Assembly: GCA_958510875.1 (NCBI GenBank)
Contig: OY294067.1
Location: 144,188,046 to 144,252,045, forward strand
DNA from: Endomychus coccineus
Lineage: Eukaryota > Arthropoda > Insecta > Coleoptera > Endomychidae
DNA length: 64,000 bases
Direction of reading: 5' to 3'
Position numbers and translations under genes: made by a program. Below the pieces are notes generated by a model. It saw only the letters and a program-made list of their open reading frames with translations, had not been told where the DNA came from and made no database searches. Shown piece by piece: positions 9,086 to 21,560 of the stretch; within the stretch, counting starts at the first letter, position 1; each line of letters begins with the position of its first letter.

Positions 9086-12000
9086 TTTTTCCGTAGAATG
9101 ACTCCACTAATCGTACTCTTTTCTTTTGAAATCAGAATCAGAAGACGTGACTATATGCTTAGTCACAGATCATATATAATAATCTTCAAACAATCACGTA
9201 TCGGTAACAGTACTAAAGATAATAAATCAATACAACAAGTATGTAGTGTAGTGATTAATTTTTGCGGTAGGTCGATTTTTTGGCATGAATGAATTATGAA
9301 CCGTTATATAATTATAACAAATGATAGGAGTATCCAAGTTTAGAGTTCATTTGCCTAATGGGCCACACTTGGATATATTTATATCAAGCGATATAGACTA
9401 AATTTGCCTGAAACATGGAATCAAGATAGCTTAGATTATTTACCATGGGACTATCAAGGTGCATAAACATAAAAATTGAATAATGTGAGTGATTTGAAGC
9501 CACATCTTCGAATGTCTAATCCGGTATGTTTATAAATTACACACATAACTTTGGTCTAGTCAAAGATGAATAGTTTTGCTTCTGAAAGGATAATAAACTA
9601 TAGAAGACTCCACTCTGTGTATACACTATAACCCTATAAATAACAAAAAATCACCATTATCCATTTAAAATACTATTAAAGTACTGAGGAACTTTCGGAT
9701 ACTTGGTAGCCGGAAGGTAAGTGCTCTAACATTTATTTTAGTGGATAATGGTGATGTTTTCTCATATCATATCCGTTTGATAATGACACTTCAGTATTGA
9801 AACTATAGTAACGTTTTCAAGTTATTATTAAAAATGTTTTTCCCTTTAATCATAATGATGAACTACCCTAGACTAACGGCTTGTATCATCGAAGTTTTGA
9901 TATATTTAAGCATTCATATACCTTTTCAGCACTGTAATATAATTACCAAATTATTCCAACATCGTTAATCAGCTATCATCCGTTGGTGTTACTACCTACA
10001 TATGATGTATAAAATGTACATTCTCAATTAAGTAACATCACGATTCGCGTATTCGTTGAATTTTCGTGTCGGGGACTTAGATTGGTTTTCGCTGTCTGTG
10101 TCAGAACCCCATTTTCACCGATTTCAAACTAATCTAAATGTTTTAATTTGTTTCTTGTTCCGAAGAAATAACTCGAAGTTATATTGAAAAAGACAATTCA
10201 ATCTATTCGGAGCAGTTAATCTACATTAATCTATTCGGAGCAGTTAATCTACATTTTTAATTCAGTTTGTCTCTTGAAAGACTGAAATTTTAACTGAATT
10301 TCTCTCTTATTTTATTCAAAGGTGTGCAACTGCATAATAAGTTGAACATCCATGAATGTTTGTGGTAAGCTAACATTCATTCATGCATGTTATTGGTATT
10401 GCGGTAAAATTATGATAGGGAATGATATTTTTCATAAAATCTACATTCAGACACAAACCGATAATAGGTAGTACTTCTAGTGTGAATTGGTGTCAGTATT
10501 CTGCTCTATAATTTCTAGCGAAAAAAGTAAAATTTCGAATCGCATATATGAGTTGAATCTGTCGATGTAGAGCGCTACGCACAACATGTGTGATTAATTT
10601 ACAGTATTTAGTGGATGAAATTCTTGTCAACCGAAATGTTCATACCATTTTTGTAATTTTTTGACACGCCTATGGCTATCGAAGTTTTTAATGTAATATA
10701 TGAATTTCCCTGTTTGATTGAGCGGAGGACCAGAATCTGGAAGCATAACTACTGCCATCCATTTCGAGAGATATTCTCATGTGGAGAAGAGTGTTGTGAA
10801 TTTAACCAATAATACCAATCCTCTCAGTGTCAACAGTATTGAAATACTCAGTGCGGCAACTGTTTAGGATTTTACATGATTGAACGATAAGAAGAATAAC
10901 ATCTTTCTGAACCAAAACCACAGGACCTATCATTTTTTAGTCCTTACCGTGCATCACGTTCAACTATTAACTTGTATCACTAACGAAAATACTTGTTTAT
11001 GAGGCACGAAAAGATTTATTCTGGAATCTTTCCCATAACGTCATGTAGAAGATTTAAAGTTCTGTACGTTATCCTATAAAATTATGTATATCCTCAGTTG
11101 AAATTATAATGAGAAACATTCATATACTTTAGTTGACATAAATATATAATGTAATTAGGAATAATGATATATAATGAAATAAACAATGCCAAATTAAATT
11201 TACTAGGCTCTATCCTGAAGCTGCACGCACATTACAATTCTTTGAAATACTGACATTCCGTACCATTCCGTTAATTAAAAACTCCCAACGGCAAGCAATT
11301 CTACTTATATATGGCCACGAGGAATGCTTTATCATCTAAATAATGGAAATTTGAAATTAGCAGCAGTGCCATTATTCCGACTGGTGGACTTATTATCATT
11401 TTTAATTAAAATTATAGAACATTTTTCGTATTATCCCGTTCATATATCATATTTCAAATTGACATCACACATTAGATTCACACAAAATGTTTTTTCCCAT
11501 TTGTTGCGTAGTTTAATCTTTCAATTCATAATTTTATACACATTTACCTCATTCCTATGATATTGTACCAAATATCCGCGGAATGCATTATATCTTTATA
11601 TTCTTATCAAATGCAGCCCTACCATATTGTTTCAAATGAGTAACCACAACATTTATAGCAAACAAATTTCGAAATAACCTTGGTCTCCTCTCTACTATTT
11701 GAAATGGTATCGGTATCTCTCCATAAATACATCATGGAAATGATGGAGAATTGATCGATAGACAGAAGAATCAATATGACATTATTGGATCAGATATCAA
11801 AGTTAATTTTTATCGTAGTAGTCCTATAATATGATCTTCACTGAGAAGATTGAACTTTAGATGAATGCACGTCAATAATGATAATTGATCTATGACTAGT
11901 ATCGAATAGCACAATTTCATGAATCAATGATAAGCCAGTTGACTTTGACCAAAGGGACGTGATGGGTAACAGCTCTGAACTAGCTTATTTATATACCTAT

Positions 12001-15000
12001 ATATCAATTACTTTGTAGTACTGAAATTTTAACATTCATCTAATGTGAATTCATTCAACTTGAAATCGAAATGTGAATAAGAAACAAATTTATATTAATG
12101 ACAATATATTAATGATTGCTTTATCACGCAGTATTGTTGTGGATATATTCACTGATAATAGGTAATAATGAAATTTCATATATCAAAATAACAAAGTATA
12201 AAGAACATTGTATTCCTCGACCAAAAATAAGCAATAGTATTAGGTACCTAATACCTAAATTCAAAGTTCAATGGATTATGGAGTGCAACTCCGAACTTTT
12301 TCCAGGCAGTTGATATGATCGATCCATTCAGATATAACTCCTGAACATATGTTATTGTTTCATTAGATGGTATTTCACAATTATCAGCAGCATGTTGGTA
12401 ACATAAGATTCTAACTCTGGCCAATTTTGAGGAATTTTTGCTAATATCTTTGAAACCCTCATACCTTTACTTCGAATGCAGGTATTCCATATTAACAAAC
12501 GTTTTCTAAGCTCTGAATCTGGATTAAAAATAGAGAAAGATAGACTACAAGAATTTTCATTTTTGAGTGTCAATGTAGGCAAGTAGATTGTTTGAATCAC
12601 ATATTTGAGTAAGATAGTCGAAGTTTGAGGACTTCTTTGACATCATAAATTGAGAAAACTGGGTGGCATATATTTATGAAAATCAAAAGGCCATTTGTTT
12701 ACTGAATGATTGTGAACTCAGCATGTTAACATGATACACCCCCTTGCCATTAACTCCTGAGCCAGTATATATTTTCTTCACATCACCTCAAAGATTTTCA
12801 CTAAGGTCAGTTCTAGCGGAATCGAAGGATCGAAACAATATTCCTTCAAAAATTCATTACTTCATATTTGAGAGCAGATAGATATTCTCTTTATTGTCAA
12901 ACTGCTTTACCAATATACGTGAATGTTTTATCGATATACGTAAAGGAAGAAAAGTTCCTGAACAAATAACATCGAATCATGGAAGTGTTGTGAGTTTTCA
13001 ACTTTCCATAATACCTTCTATTCCAAGTTCTTCAGTAGAAAGAAGAAACATATAATGTATGGAACAATTACCCTTATTTACTGAAAACATTATGAAAGTA
13101 CTAAGTATCGTTCAGCTACCAGGTAGCAATCATCAGAATAAACTAGTACATGATGTAAGGACATTACTATTCCACTAATATTTTTAGTTATGTGCTCTTT
13201 TAGTGTATTAATTTAATCTAGGTTGTTGGCAATTTTCCCGAATTTTTTGTAATAATTAGCAGTATCTTTCGCTATTATTACAATTATAATATCAATTTAT
13301 CGATTATTCGCTTTAGTGGAAATTCAAAGGCCTTCATAAATACTATTATTAATGATTTTGAAGTAACTTTTGTCACATCCACATTTAACTATCTCATTAT
13401 TATGTAGCAATTCCGAAATCCATATGTGTAATCTCTTCGAAATCTACATAGCCATTAAGATATGAAAATAGGAAAGAATATAATTAAATGTTATGTTGCT
13501 AATTAGTGCCCCAGACAATGGTCCTTCAAACTCTACCAAAAGCCATTCTAAAAGCTAAATGGATGCAACTCAAAATATACACCTGAAGGAACAAAAAGTA
13601 AGGATGCTGAGAATACTTGTACATGTCGTTTACCAACAAGAAAACTCTCTAAAAGCTATATAAACAACGAACCAGACCAATAGGCAACCTTCTTAAAGGA
13701 AATCAAATCGAAAATCTGTCAGGTTCACTGATCCAGGTATTTTGAACTAAGATAAGGTAAAACTACGTAAAAAGCTTATCATGATTCAACACGCGAGTCA
13801 AAATGTCAAACTACCAACACTAAAAATTCCAAAGATTTTTGTATCATAGCGAGAATGACCTGCATTCGAAATCTGTATATCTATAATCTTAACCATACTG
13901 CGTGATGGAATAATTGTTATTATAATTATTATTATTATTACTATGAATGAGTTTCTTATTCAGTTCTCAACATACTTACATGTTGAATGAATCCACACGT
14001 AGTAAATGCTAAAGCTCCAGAATTACGAAGTAATAGATGAATAAAGGTATAATCGAAATACAGTAGTTTAAAGCTTTTGTATGATAAGGAGAATGGCATA
14101 CATTCGTAGATATGAAGAATCTCGACCCCCCGAGAAACTATAAGAATCATAATTGGAAGACCCACTCGAACTCTAAGAATTTGACGATCTCCTGTCCAAC
14201 GTTCTCTTATGTTTTGTCCTATATTTATTATGAAAATTTCTGAGCCTAAGGAGTTAAATCAAATAAATATAAAATCAAATAGATACAAGAATAAGACAGA
14301 TTTATTAAAACAGACAAAGCTTAAAGAATGTTGTAGATGCATAGAACAAGAACGAATATTGTAAGTACTGAACTCACCACAATACTTCCCCCCTGTTAGA
14401 GGGATCCATCTTCTAATTCAAAACAAAAGATACTTTCTTCTGTAATTTTCGTTGGATTCCAATTGATTTTGAGATTATTTCCTTAGTTAATGTGCACACT
14501 GAATACAACATTTCTAAGTTTATAACGGTTGATTCTTTGTGAATTTGAAAGCATGTAGGAATATTTCCAAAAATCTGTATGGTCCTTCTGTTGTGATGGA
14601 AATTATTCCTGATCAAGGTTTAGTATTCATGACTTTGATGATATAAAATCCTGTTCTTCCTTAACACACCACAGTTTATGATCTGTAAATGAAAAGGGTT
14701 TTGATTTGATTTTTCATTTTTTATTCCAATAAATATAATTCAGTTCAGGATCGTCGCTACACCTTTTCCTTGATTTTCAAATATACTGTTCTGTCAGTTA
14801 TATCTGGCACTCCGTATATTCTGGATTAACTGTTCGACTTCATCAGCTTTCACGGATATGCGACATATTTTTGAATTTAATTGAACTATTCATTCATAAT
14901 ATCAACATTGATGAGGACTATTATCAGTCTTGGTTTATAATCTTGTTGTTGAATATTATATGGATATGATAAAATTTTCCGATTCTGAGAAGTATTTGAA

Positions 15001-16106
15001 ATGTTTGATGCTAGAAAATTCTGCTACTAACTCTCTATCAAATTTCAAATAGTTTCATCCTGCGTTAGTCAATTTCCTGAAGTTAGATGTTAGTGGCTCC
15101 CATTTTGGTTGTATTGTTTCTAGGGGTTGCAAGATGTTTTCTGTCCAGTATCAATAACAAATGTGCCTTGAGTAGGGTAAATGATTTTCTGAAATAAGTA
15201 TAATACAATTCATACCCGCTTCAAGGAGGGCGATATGATATCATAGCTGGCGTGGTCAAGATACTCAATAATTCCACACTGGCTTTAGTTCTGAAGGAAA
15301 TCATAAGCCTGTCAAGATGAATAACTAATATAGGACGAGAAACAAATGCCAGCTATATTTTGTTACTTTTGATGCTTACCATCTGGAGATGCTTAGATAG
15401 AGGGTTTTTCAGGCTCATTGTTGATCTGAATATGAAAGTTTAACACGTCTTTCTTCCATAAGTTTTATCATTGATCAAAATATATCATACTTGAATCGGG
15501 ACGTAACGTAGTATCTAATCTTCGAAATTATGATCATATACAGTCGTAATTATAGTTGAAATAATATATACAATCAAATCAGAAAATGACAGGTAGGCTT
15601 AGAAATCCCCACCGAAAACATTCTGAACTAGAGACCTCAAGAGAGGAATCTTGTTGGTTATTGATTAAACGATTCAAGGATCCTTTTCCTAACTGCATAT
15701 TGGTTCTTGAGAAAAAGAAAGCATACCAGGGGCAATGCCTAAGACCTCCAGTTATATTTTCTAGGTTGAATTAGTCTCTTGAGAAATCACGTTACACTCA
15801 GTCAATTTCAATTCATTCAACTCTATGGTTTCCTTACTGTTTTTGGTGAGAAGCATGGATTTTCAATCAATGTTTGTTGTTCTCAGTTTTTATTCAAGTA
15901 CATGTTCGATATAGTTCATATAGTTTCGAATTCCTAGGTTCATCCTGGTTGGGTATCTATTCAACACTCTCAGTTTTGATTCTTTCGTTTAGTTAATTCA
16001 GATTATGTAGGGTTGTTTTATTTGAGTATGAAGAAAGAGAGAGATGGAGAGATTTTACAGCATCATACATTATTACTGGATGATAACGGAGTCCGTGGGG
16101 AGAAGA
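9086..16106. other. AT-rich stretch with no recognisable gene
   Basis: Seven kilobases without a convincing coding region on either strand; the longest frames are under 85 codons and match nothing I recognise. Small features only: an imperfect hairpin with 21-bp arms at 9650-9671 and 9735-9754 around a ~64-base loop, a 28-bp tandem duplication at about 10200-10255, and a GGGGGGT-type run on the minus strand near 14390 that could be an old polypurine tract. Probably decayed intergenic or transposon sequence. Confidence 0.6.
10200..10255. repeat. 28-bp perfect tandem duplication
   Basis: The unit containing CTATTCGGAGCAGTTAATC occurs twice back to back. No neighbours suggest a function. Confidence 0.9.
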
Positions 16107-17160
16107 AGTAGAGTAGAGTAGAGTAGAGTATTTATTGCATGTATAAACTATTGTTCACATTTGTCAAATATAACTTGAAAATTATATTCTAAGATATATT
16201 ATATAAAAAAAGATTAAAAATGTTTGTAAGTAAATATAGTTTATAATTATAATTTATATGGAACACAGAATGGACATAACAAATCTGAGTGGACATGTAT
16301 GACATGCCATACAAAATCTACATAAACCCATTCCAAACTATTTAAAAACAATCAATAGGCCATTGAGGCAACGAAAATTGTTTTATCGAGTAAAATGCAT
16401 GATTAAGAAAGAATTTTTTTAATGTGTGTTTAAAAACATTGAGTGAGCACTCTTTTAGCTTCATGGGTAGCTTGTTCATAGATATTTTACTATAATAGTT
16501 ACCAGAACAGTGACTCGAATTTAATCTTAAATAGTTAATATGAATATTATGGCAGCATCTAGTGTTATAATAATGCAGATTATTGTTAAAAACATGTGTA
16601 TCAGACGACATCCCCATTAGTATGCAATTATAAATATATAGTGACGGAAAAGTCATGATTTTGGAATCAATAAAACTGTTTCTAACGTCATCTCTAAAAC
16701 GTTTCTTTGTTAAGATTCTCAACACTTTTCTTTGAAGGCGAAAAATCCTATCCGAATGAGGTGAATTTCCCCAGCCTGTCAGGGCATATGACATATGCGA
16801 CTGAATAAGGGAGAAGTATGCCATGCGCATCGCGTCCTCAGGCAAGTAGTTTACTAAATTTCTTATCAAGAAAATATTCTTTGAGATTTTGTTAGCTACA
16901 CTATCAACATGACATTCCCAACTAAGGAGTGGATCAAATAAGACACCCAAAAACTTTATATAGTCAGGGTTTTCAAAAGTAGTGTTTCTGTGTGTGAATA
17001 ACATTACACCAGTTTTGTCAAGGTTTACGGACAGTTCATTTGCGCAAAACCATTCAAAAAGACTTTCTTGAGAATCACTCAAGCAAGCCACCAAATCCTT
17101 TTCATTATTCTCGCTTCGAACCATACTGGTGTCATCAGCAAAGAGCAAGACATCAACCGC
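16107..17160 (-). mobile_element. 5'-truncated non-LTR retrotransposon with (TACTC)n tail
   Basis: A LINE in minus orientation. Its 3' end is the four-fold AGAGT/TACTC repeat at 16107-16130 and its coding part is described separately. Everything upstream of the reverse transcriptase active site is missing, as expected from aborted target-primed reverse transcription. Confidence 0.85.
16342..17148 (-). pseudogene. LINE reverse transcriptase, C-terminal part (Jockey/CR1-like)
   Basis: 268 open codons starting at the catalytic box: LFADDTSMV carries the FADD form of the YxDD motif. It continues through the thumb (LSVNLDKTGVMLF, IKFLGVLFDPLLSWECHV) to a typical insect LINE C-terminus (ALTGWGNSPHSDRIFRLQRK, then a NHAFYSIKQF ending). 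The frame is uninterrupted although the N-terminal endonuclease and fingers/palm are absent. That points to a fairly recent insertion that was dead on arrival. Clade placement is by motif style only. Confidence 0.9.
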
Positions 17161-17959
17161 TTAGATGGAGAGCCACTCACCAATGGAGACATCTTCGTAT
17201 AACTATAAACTAGTACTAGTTACTGCGATAATAGAAGTTAAAATCGTATCACAAGACTTATAATACCTCAGAATATTCATGTTATGAAAAATATCATTAT
17301 TGAGACATGAAACTAACCGAATGAAAGATATGTTTCTACCTCGAGTAAATATGAAACACCTTGAAGAATTTATTCTAGAGCAAAATTCCCAAATGATACG
17401 TCACTACAAAGATTACGAATTACCGCGGAAGGTCGCGGAGCATCAAAATAATGTACGATTGTAAGAAGGAACTGATAATTCGTCTGATTCAAATGAACAA
17501 ACAGCTGACAAGAAACCTAAGTGAGGAAAAACAAATAAATCTTCAGTCAAGACAAGCTCAAGTCAAAGTTCAACATATGAATCAAACTCCTCTGTAAAAG
17601 TGTGAGTCAAGGGAAAAAATAAAAAGAACGAAAATATCACTCCAACATCGAAAGTAATATCAACAAATTAAAATGTATCAAGTATCATGAAATAAACTTT
17701 TATATATACATCTTAGTAGATTGAATCCAAGCACTCCTATTGAAGACATATCGCAATATTTAAAACCACCGATTATCATAGTCCAATATGAATTATTAAA
17801 ATCAGAACAGTCTAGTGTATATGAATATTTTATGTTGCCTGTTTCAAATCAATTTATAGAGACATTAGTGAATCCAACGTTCTGACCTGAAGGAATCACT
17901 GTAAATAATTGAAACCAAGAAACGAATAAATCATCTACCTTTCTTTAAAACTTTCGATA

Positions 17960-18540
17960 TAATATTCAAGGTAATATGATCTGCTACTTAGTAGATGAAG
18001 AAATATCGCAAACGTATAATGGTACAAACGCAACAACAAGCGTGTCAAATATGGAAATACAAAACAACAAATTGCTCTCTATAATGCAGCTTAACATACA
18101 AGGCATTCATGGAAAAGTGCAAGACATAGAGTTTCTATTGAATCAACATGATATTGTCTTAGTGGAAATAACCGAACACTGGCTGGGAAAAGAAGAGCTA
18201 TAACCAGGTCAGTTTTGTTAACTGCTCACGAGGAGGCTTCTGCATATTTGCAAGAAATTCTTAAACATAAAATCATTGCATGCTCATCAAAGTATAGAAA
18301 AACATTTTGAATATGTAGTAACTGTGTTACAAAATCAATGTAAAAACTACAAGACTTATATTATTGCCATTTATAGAACACCGTGATCCAAGTGTTCTAG
18401 CTTATGGAATAGAAAAGCTAATGATAAATATACTTTTATCCCAACCACATTATATTCTTTGAGGGCATTTTATTTTGGATTTTTTCCTTGATAGTTAATA
18501 TAAAAGTGAATTTGAAATCATGTTCAGTGTTATTATTGGT
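17960..18540 (+). pseudogene. LINE AP-endonuclease domain remnant
   Basis: An open frame at 17976-18203 includes LSIMQLNIQGIHGKVQDIEFL and VEITEHWL, the start of the exonuclease-endonuclease-phosphatase fold that nicks target DNA for LINE insertion. Continuation in other frames gives IIAIYRTP and a weak FGFF region before homology fades. Frameshifts and stops show it is dead. Its element is a different copy from the neighbouring minus-strand LINE. Confidence 0.75.
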
Positions 18541-18559
18541 AGTGAAACTGAGAATCTGT

Positions 18560-19065
18560 TTTCAGTAACAGCAATACCTGGAGGTAGCTTCAGTGGACGG
18601 ATCATGCACGTCTGAACCAAAACCGCAAACCGCTAGACTCGAATTCGAAATAGGAGGAAAGAGCAAAGCACTCTGTTGGCATCAACGTACCTACCCTATA
18701 ACCAGACGGGAGCACCGCAACCGCAAGAAATACGAGCCCTTGAGGTATCTCAGGACTATGCACACCACACAGTTTAGGAGAGAAGAGACATTGACAAGCG
18801 AGTTGAAGCATTGTCGAAATTCATGATAGCTCAAAACCTACAGGAGTGCAACCGGGGCAACAGACCGACCTCTGTGACAAGTGTGAGAAGGAAGGTCATC
18901 GATATTACGGTATATTGTTTGACGACACATGCATACGCTACACAATCGGATCAACAGAGACATCGCCTATAGAGTACAGAAACCCAAAGGCCACAAAGTG
19001 GGACACATATCGCGAGTAACTACAAGAGGCGCTTCAAAATGCTTCGACAGTGCCAAAGTTAAACA
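18560..19065 (+). pseudogene. R1/LOA-like LINE endonuclease fragment
   Basis: Nucleotide-level duplicate of 22190-22690: shared words include AAATAGGAGGAAAG, TACCTACCCTATA, ACGCAGTTT-like, GACAAGTGTGAGAAG and GGCCACAAAGTGGGA. In the better copy this region encodes the end of the endonuclease (NLHVWNQGNKPTFVTSVRRE). Several frameshifts here. Confidence 0.7.
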
Positions 19066-19228
19066 CAATGAAGCATCAATCTCGAAAGAGCAGGCGGGGC
19101 TAATGAAGAACGTCCTGCTTCAAATAATTGACAAACTGCTAAAGGGGGAGAGAAGATCGCCCCATGTTTGCAGAATTCTGATACCAGGGGGAGCTCGGAT
19201 TATCACCTGTCTGGATGATTACATCAAA
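19066..19228 (+). pseudogene. R1/LOA-like LINE ORF1 fragment, left of a nested LINE
   Basis: A short coding-looking stretch (KLLKGERRSPHVCRILIPGG) that stops at the insertion point of the minus-strand LINE. The matching downstream part of ORF1 is at about 21590-21880. Identification as ORF1 rests on position before the endonuclease; no motif is decisive. Confidence 0.45.
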
Positions 19229-21560
19229 GATAATAATAATAATAATCTTTATTTCAACATGGTTTGTCTACATTTGAAAAATAAACATGAACAATACAAT
19301 ATTAAAAAACGTCGTAGTAACTATATGTATATACACTTCACTACATATATACACATATATAAACAAATAATAAATAATATAGAAACACTATCACCGTAAA
19401 ATGATAGCACATAATATACAGACTTATTGTTCTAAAAAATCTGCAACTGTATAAGGTTCTAAAGTTATTAGCAATTTAGTAACAGCTGCTTTGAATTTTT
19501 TTAATTCCTTAATCTCTTTAATCTCATTTGAAAGTTTGTTAAAAAGCTTAAGGCTCATGTATTCCATATTTTTTTGATATAATGTTAAGTCTACCTCTGG
19601 GCAAAGATATAAAATTTTACGAGTTTCATATACTTGTCCGTTTTCATACTCTGCCGAATAGTGTTTGTTCCTGAAGTTGAACATAAAACTTTCCGAGATA
19701 TAAAGTGCCGGAACAGTTAAAATATTGAATTTGCGAAAAGTACCTCTACAGGAATTTCGATGCCTCAGGCCATAAATTATGCGTATTGCCATTTTTTGTA
19801 GAATCAAAATCTGTTTAGATTGAGAGCTGTAATCCCATAAGTTATCAGAGACTGAAAAAAGGCGTAATAGACAACCATTAGAGTTTCCTTGTCCACCGAT
19901 TTTTTTAAAGTTCTTAATACGTATAGTTTAGATTTAAATCTGTTTGAAAGAGATGTTATTTGTTCATACCAATTCAAATTTTTGTTTATAATAAGTCCCA
20001 AAAATTTAGTACTATTATCTACGTCAATAATTTGGTTATTCAAAGTAAGAGTTTTTGGAATTCCAATATTCGTCTTATTAGTTTGAAAAATCACACACTT
20101 TGTTTTTGACTTGTTAATTAAGTTTATTGACTTGACACCAATTTTCAATCTCTGTCAGCACTAGGATCAAATTCTCAATATTGTTACTTTTAATGGCAAC
20201 ATTCTCGTCGTCCGCATAGTTTATCGAGGTATGACCACTTTCCGATATTATTATAGGCAAATCATTGATAAATATTAGGAAGAGAAGAGGCCCTAATATA
20301 GAGCCCTGTGGCACTCCCATTTCAATATATATTTTTTTTTATATGTATTGATTCTGGTCTGAGTTCATTTCTACAACTTGGTTTCTATCTTTCAAGTAGC
20401 TGACTATAATTGACAACTGTTTCCCTCGTATACCGTAATTTTTCAGTTTTTTGATTAAAATTGTGTGATCTATACAGTCAAAGGCTTTGGATAAGTCTAA
20501 GAAAATTCCACAAGGTATCTCTTGATTATCCAAAGCCTTTAACACATATCTAGTGAATTCGAAAACAGCTGTCATTGTACTTCGGCCCCTAAGAAAGCCA
20601 TGTTGACTTTTGTTAAAAATTTTGAATTTTGTAAGAAAACCTACATATCTGTGACTCAAAATTGTTTCTACCAGTTTGGCAAACGGAGAAAGTAGGCTAA
20701 TAGGCCGATAGCTACCCAAGTCCTCGCAGTCTCCTTTTTTATACAAAGGCTTTACTATTGTTACCTTTAAAGCGTCGGGAAATATACCATTTTCAAATAT
20801 ACAATTCATAATATGACATAATATTTTTTGTATTTTTGTTAATGAGAATTTAAGAATAGTTAGGGGAATGCCGTCAACACCAAAACTAAACTTATTTTGC
20901 AGCTGATTACAACTCTTTATTATCTCATCTTCTGTGACTGGATAAAGATAAAAACTATTCGACAGAGGTTCAATGGGACAAACATAAGGTTCTTGATTAT
21001 TTTTATCATAGTATAACCTTTTTCCAGAATTTATAAAGAAATCATTAAAATCGTTTACAACTATATTTAGATCGCCCGTAATTTGTATATCATCGTTTTT
21101 CTTATTTTTATTACATACATTATTTACAATATTCCAGGTGGTTTTTGATTTATTACTTGAGTTTAGTATTTGCTTTTTTAAGAGTTTTTGTCTTTGAGTT
21201 ATTATTAATTAGTCATAATCTTGTTTTAGCTTTTTATATAGTACATTATAATTTGGATCAAATTTGGAGATTATATTTAATAGATCTAGGGAATTTTTTG
21301 AAGAGTCTAACTCCTGATTTTTTACTTTAATTTTTTTGCTCTTACTGCAAATTTTGTATTTTTTTAATGGAAAATTTTGTTCAAATAATTTTTCATATTG
21401 CTCTATAAAAAGATCCCATTTTTTATTAACCTCGGTTTGAGGAAGTGATAAAATATTTTCCCAAGTACAAATTTGTAAATCCTCCATAAACTTTTTTTTG
21501 CTATTCTCGCTAAAGTTTCTTGACCTTCTGAAGATTGGGTGGCCGAACCACGGGAGAGGG
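19229..21560 (-). mobile_element. Nested non-LTR retrotransposon (Jockey/CR1-like), minus strand, (ATT)n tail
   Basis: Minus-strand coding blocks in order: 21589-21209 (upstream linker, FSENSKKKFMEDL), 20809-20339 (fingers and palm: PLYKKGDCEDLGSYRPISLL, SQHGFLRGRSTMTAVFEFTR, FLDLSKAFDCIDH), 20320-20114 (GVPQGSILGPLLFLIFINDL, then YADDEN), 20148-19804 and 19807-19424 (thumb and C-terminus). The catalytic YADD is intact. The following Thr of the common FADDT form is Glu, and at least two frameshifts and one stop separate the blocks. The endonuclease is missing, so the copy is 5'-truncated. The 3' tail is the ATT repeat at 19229-19247. It splits an R1/LOA-like LINE. Confidence 0.9.

Noticed and set aside
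9650..9754. Hairpin of 21-bp arms as a microRNA precursor
   Set aside because: The loop is ~64 bases and the arms are AT-rich with no conserved-looking mature strand; more likely a chance or MITE-derived hairpin.
14390..15780. Possible copia-type retrotransposon on the minus strand
   Set aside because: A purine-rich tract and a 67-codon frame were suggestive, but no integrase, RT or RNase H motif could be read.
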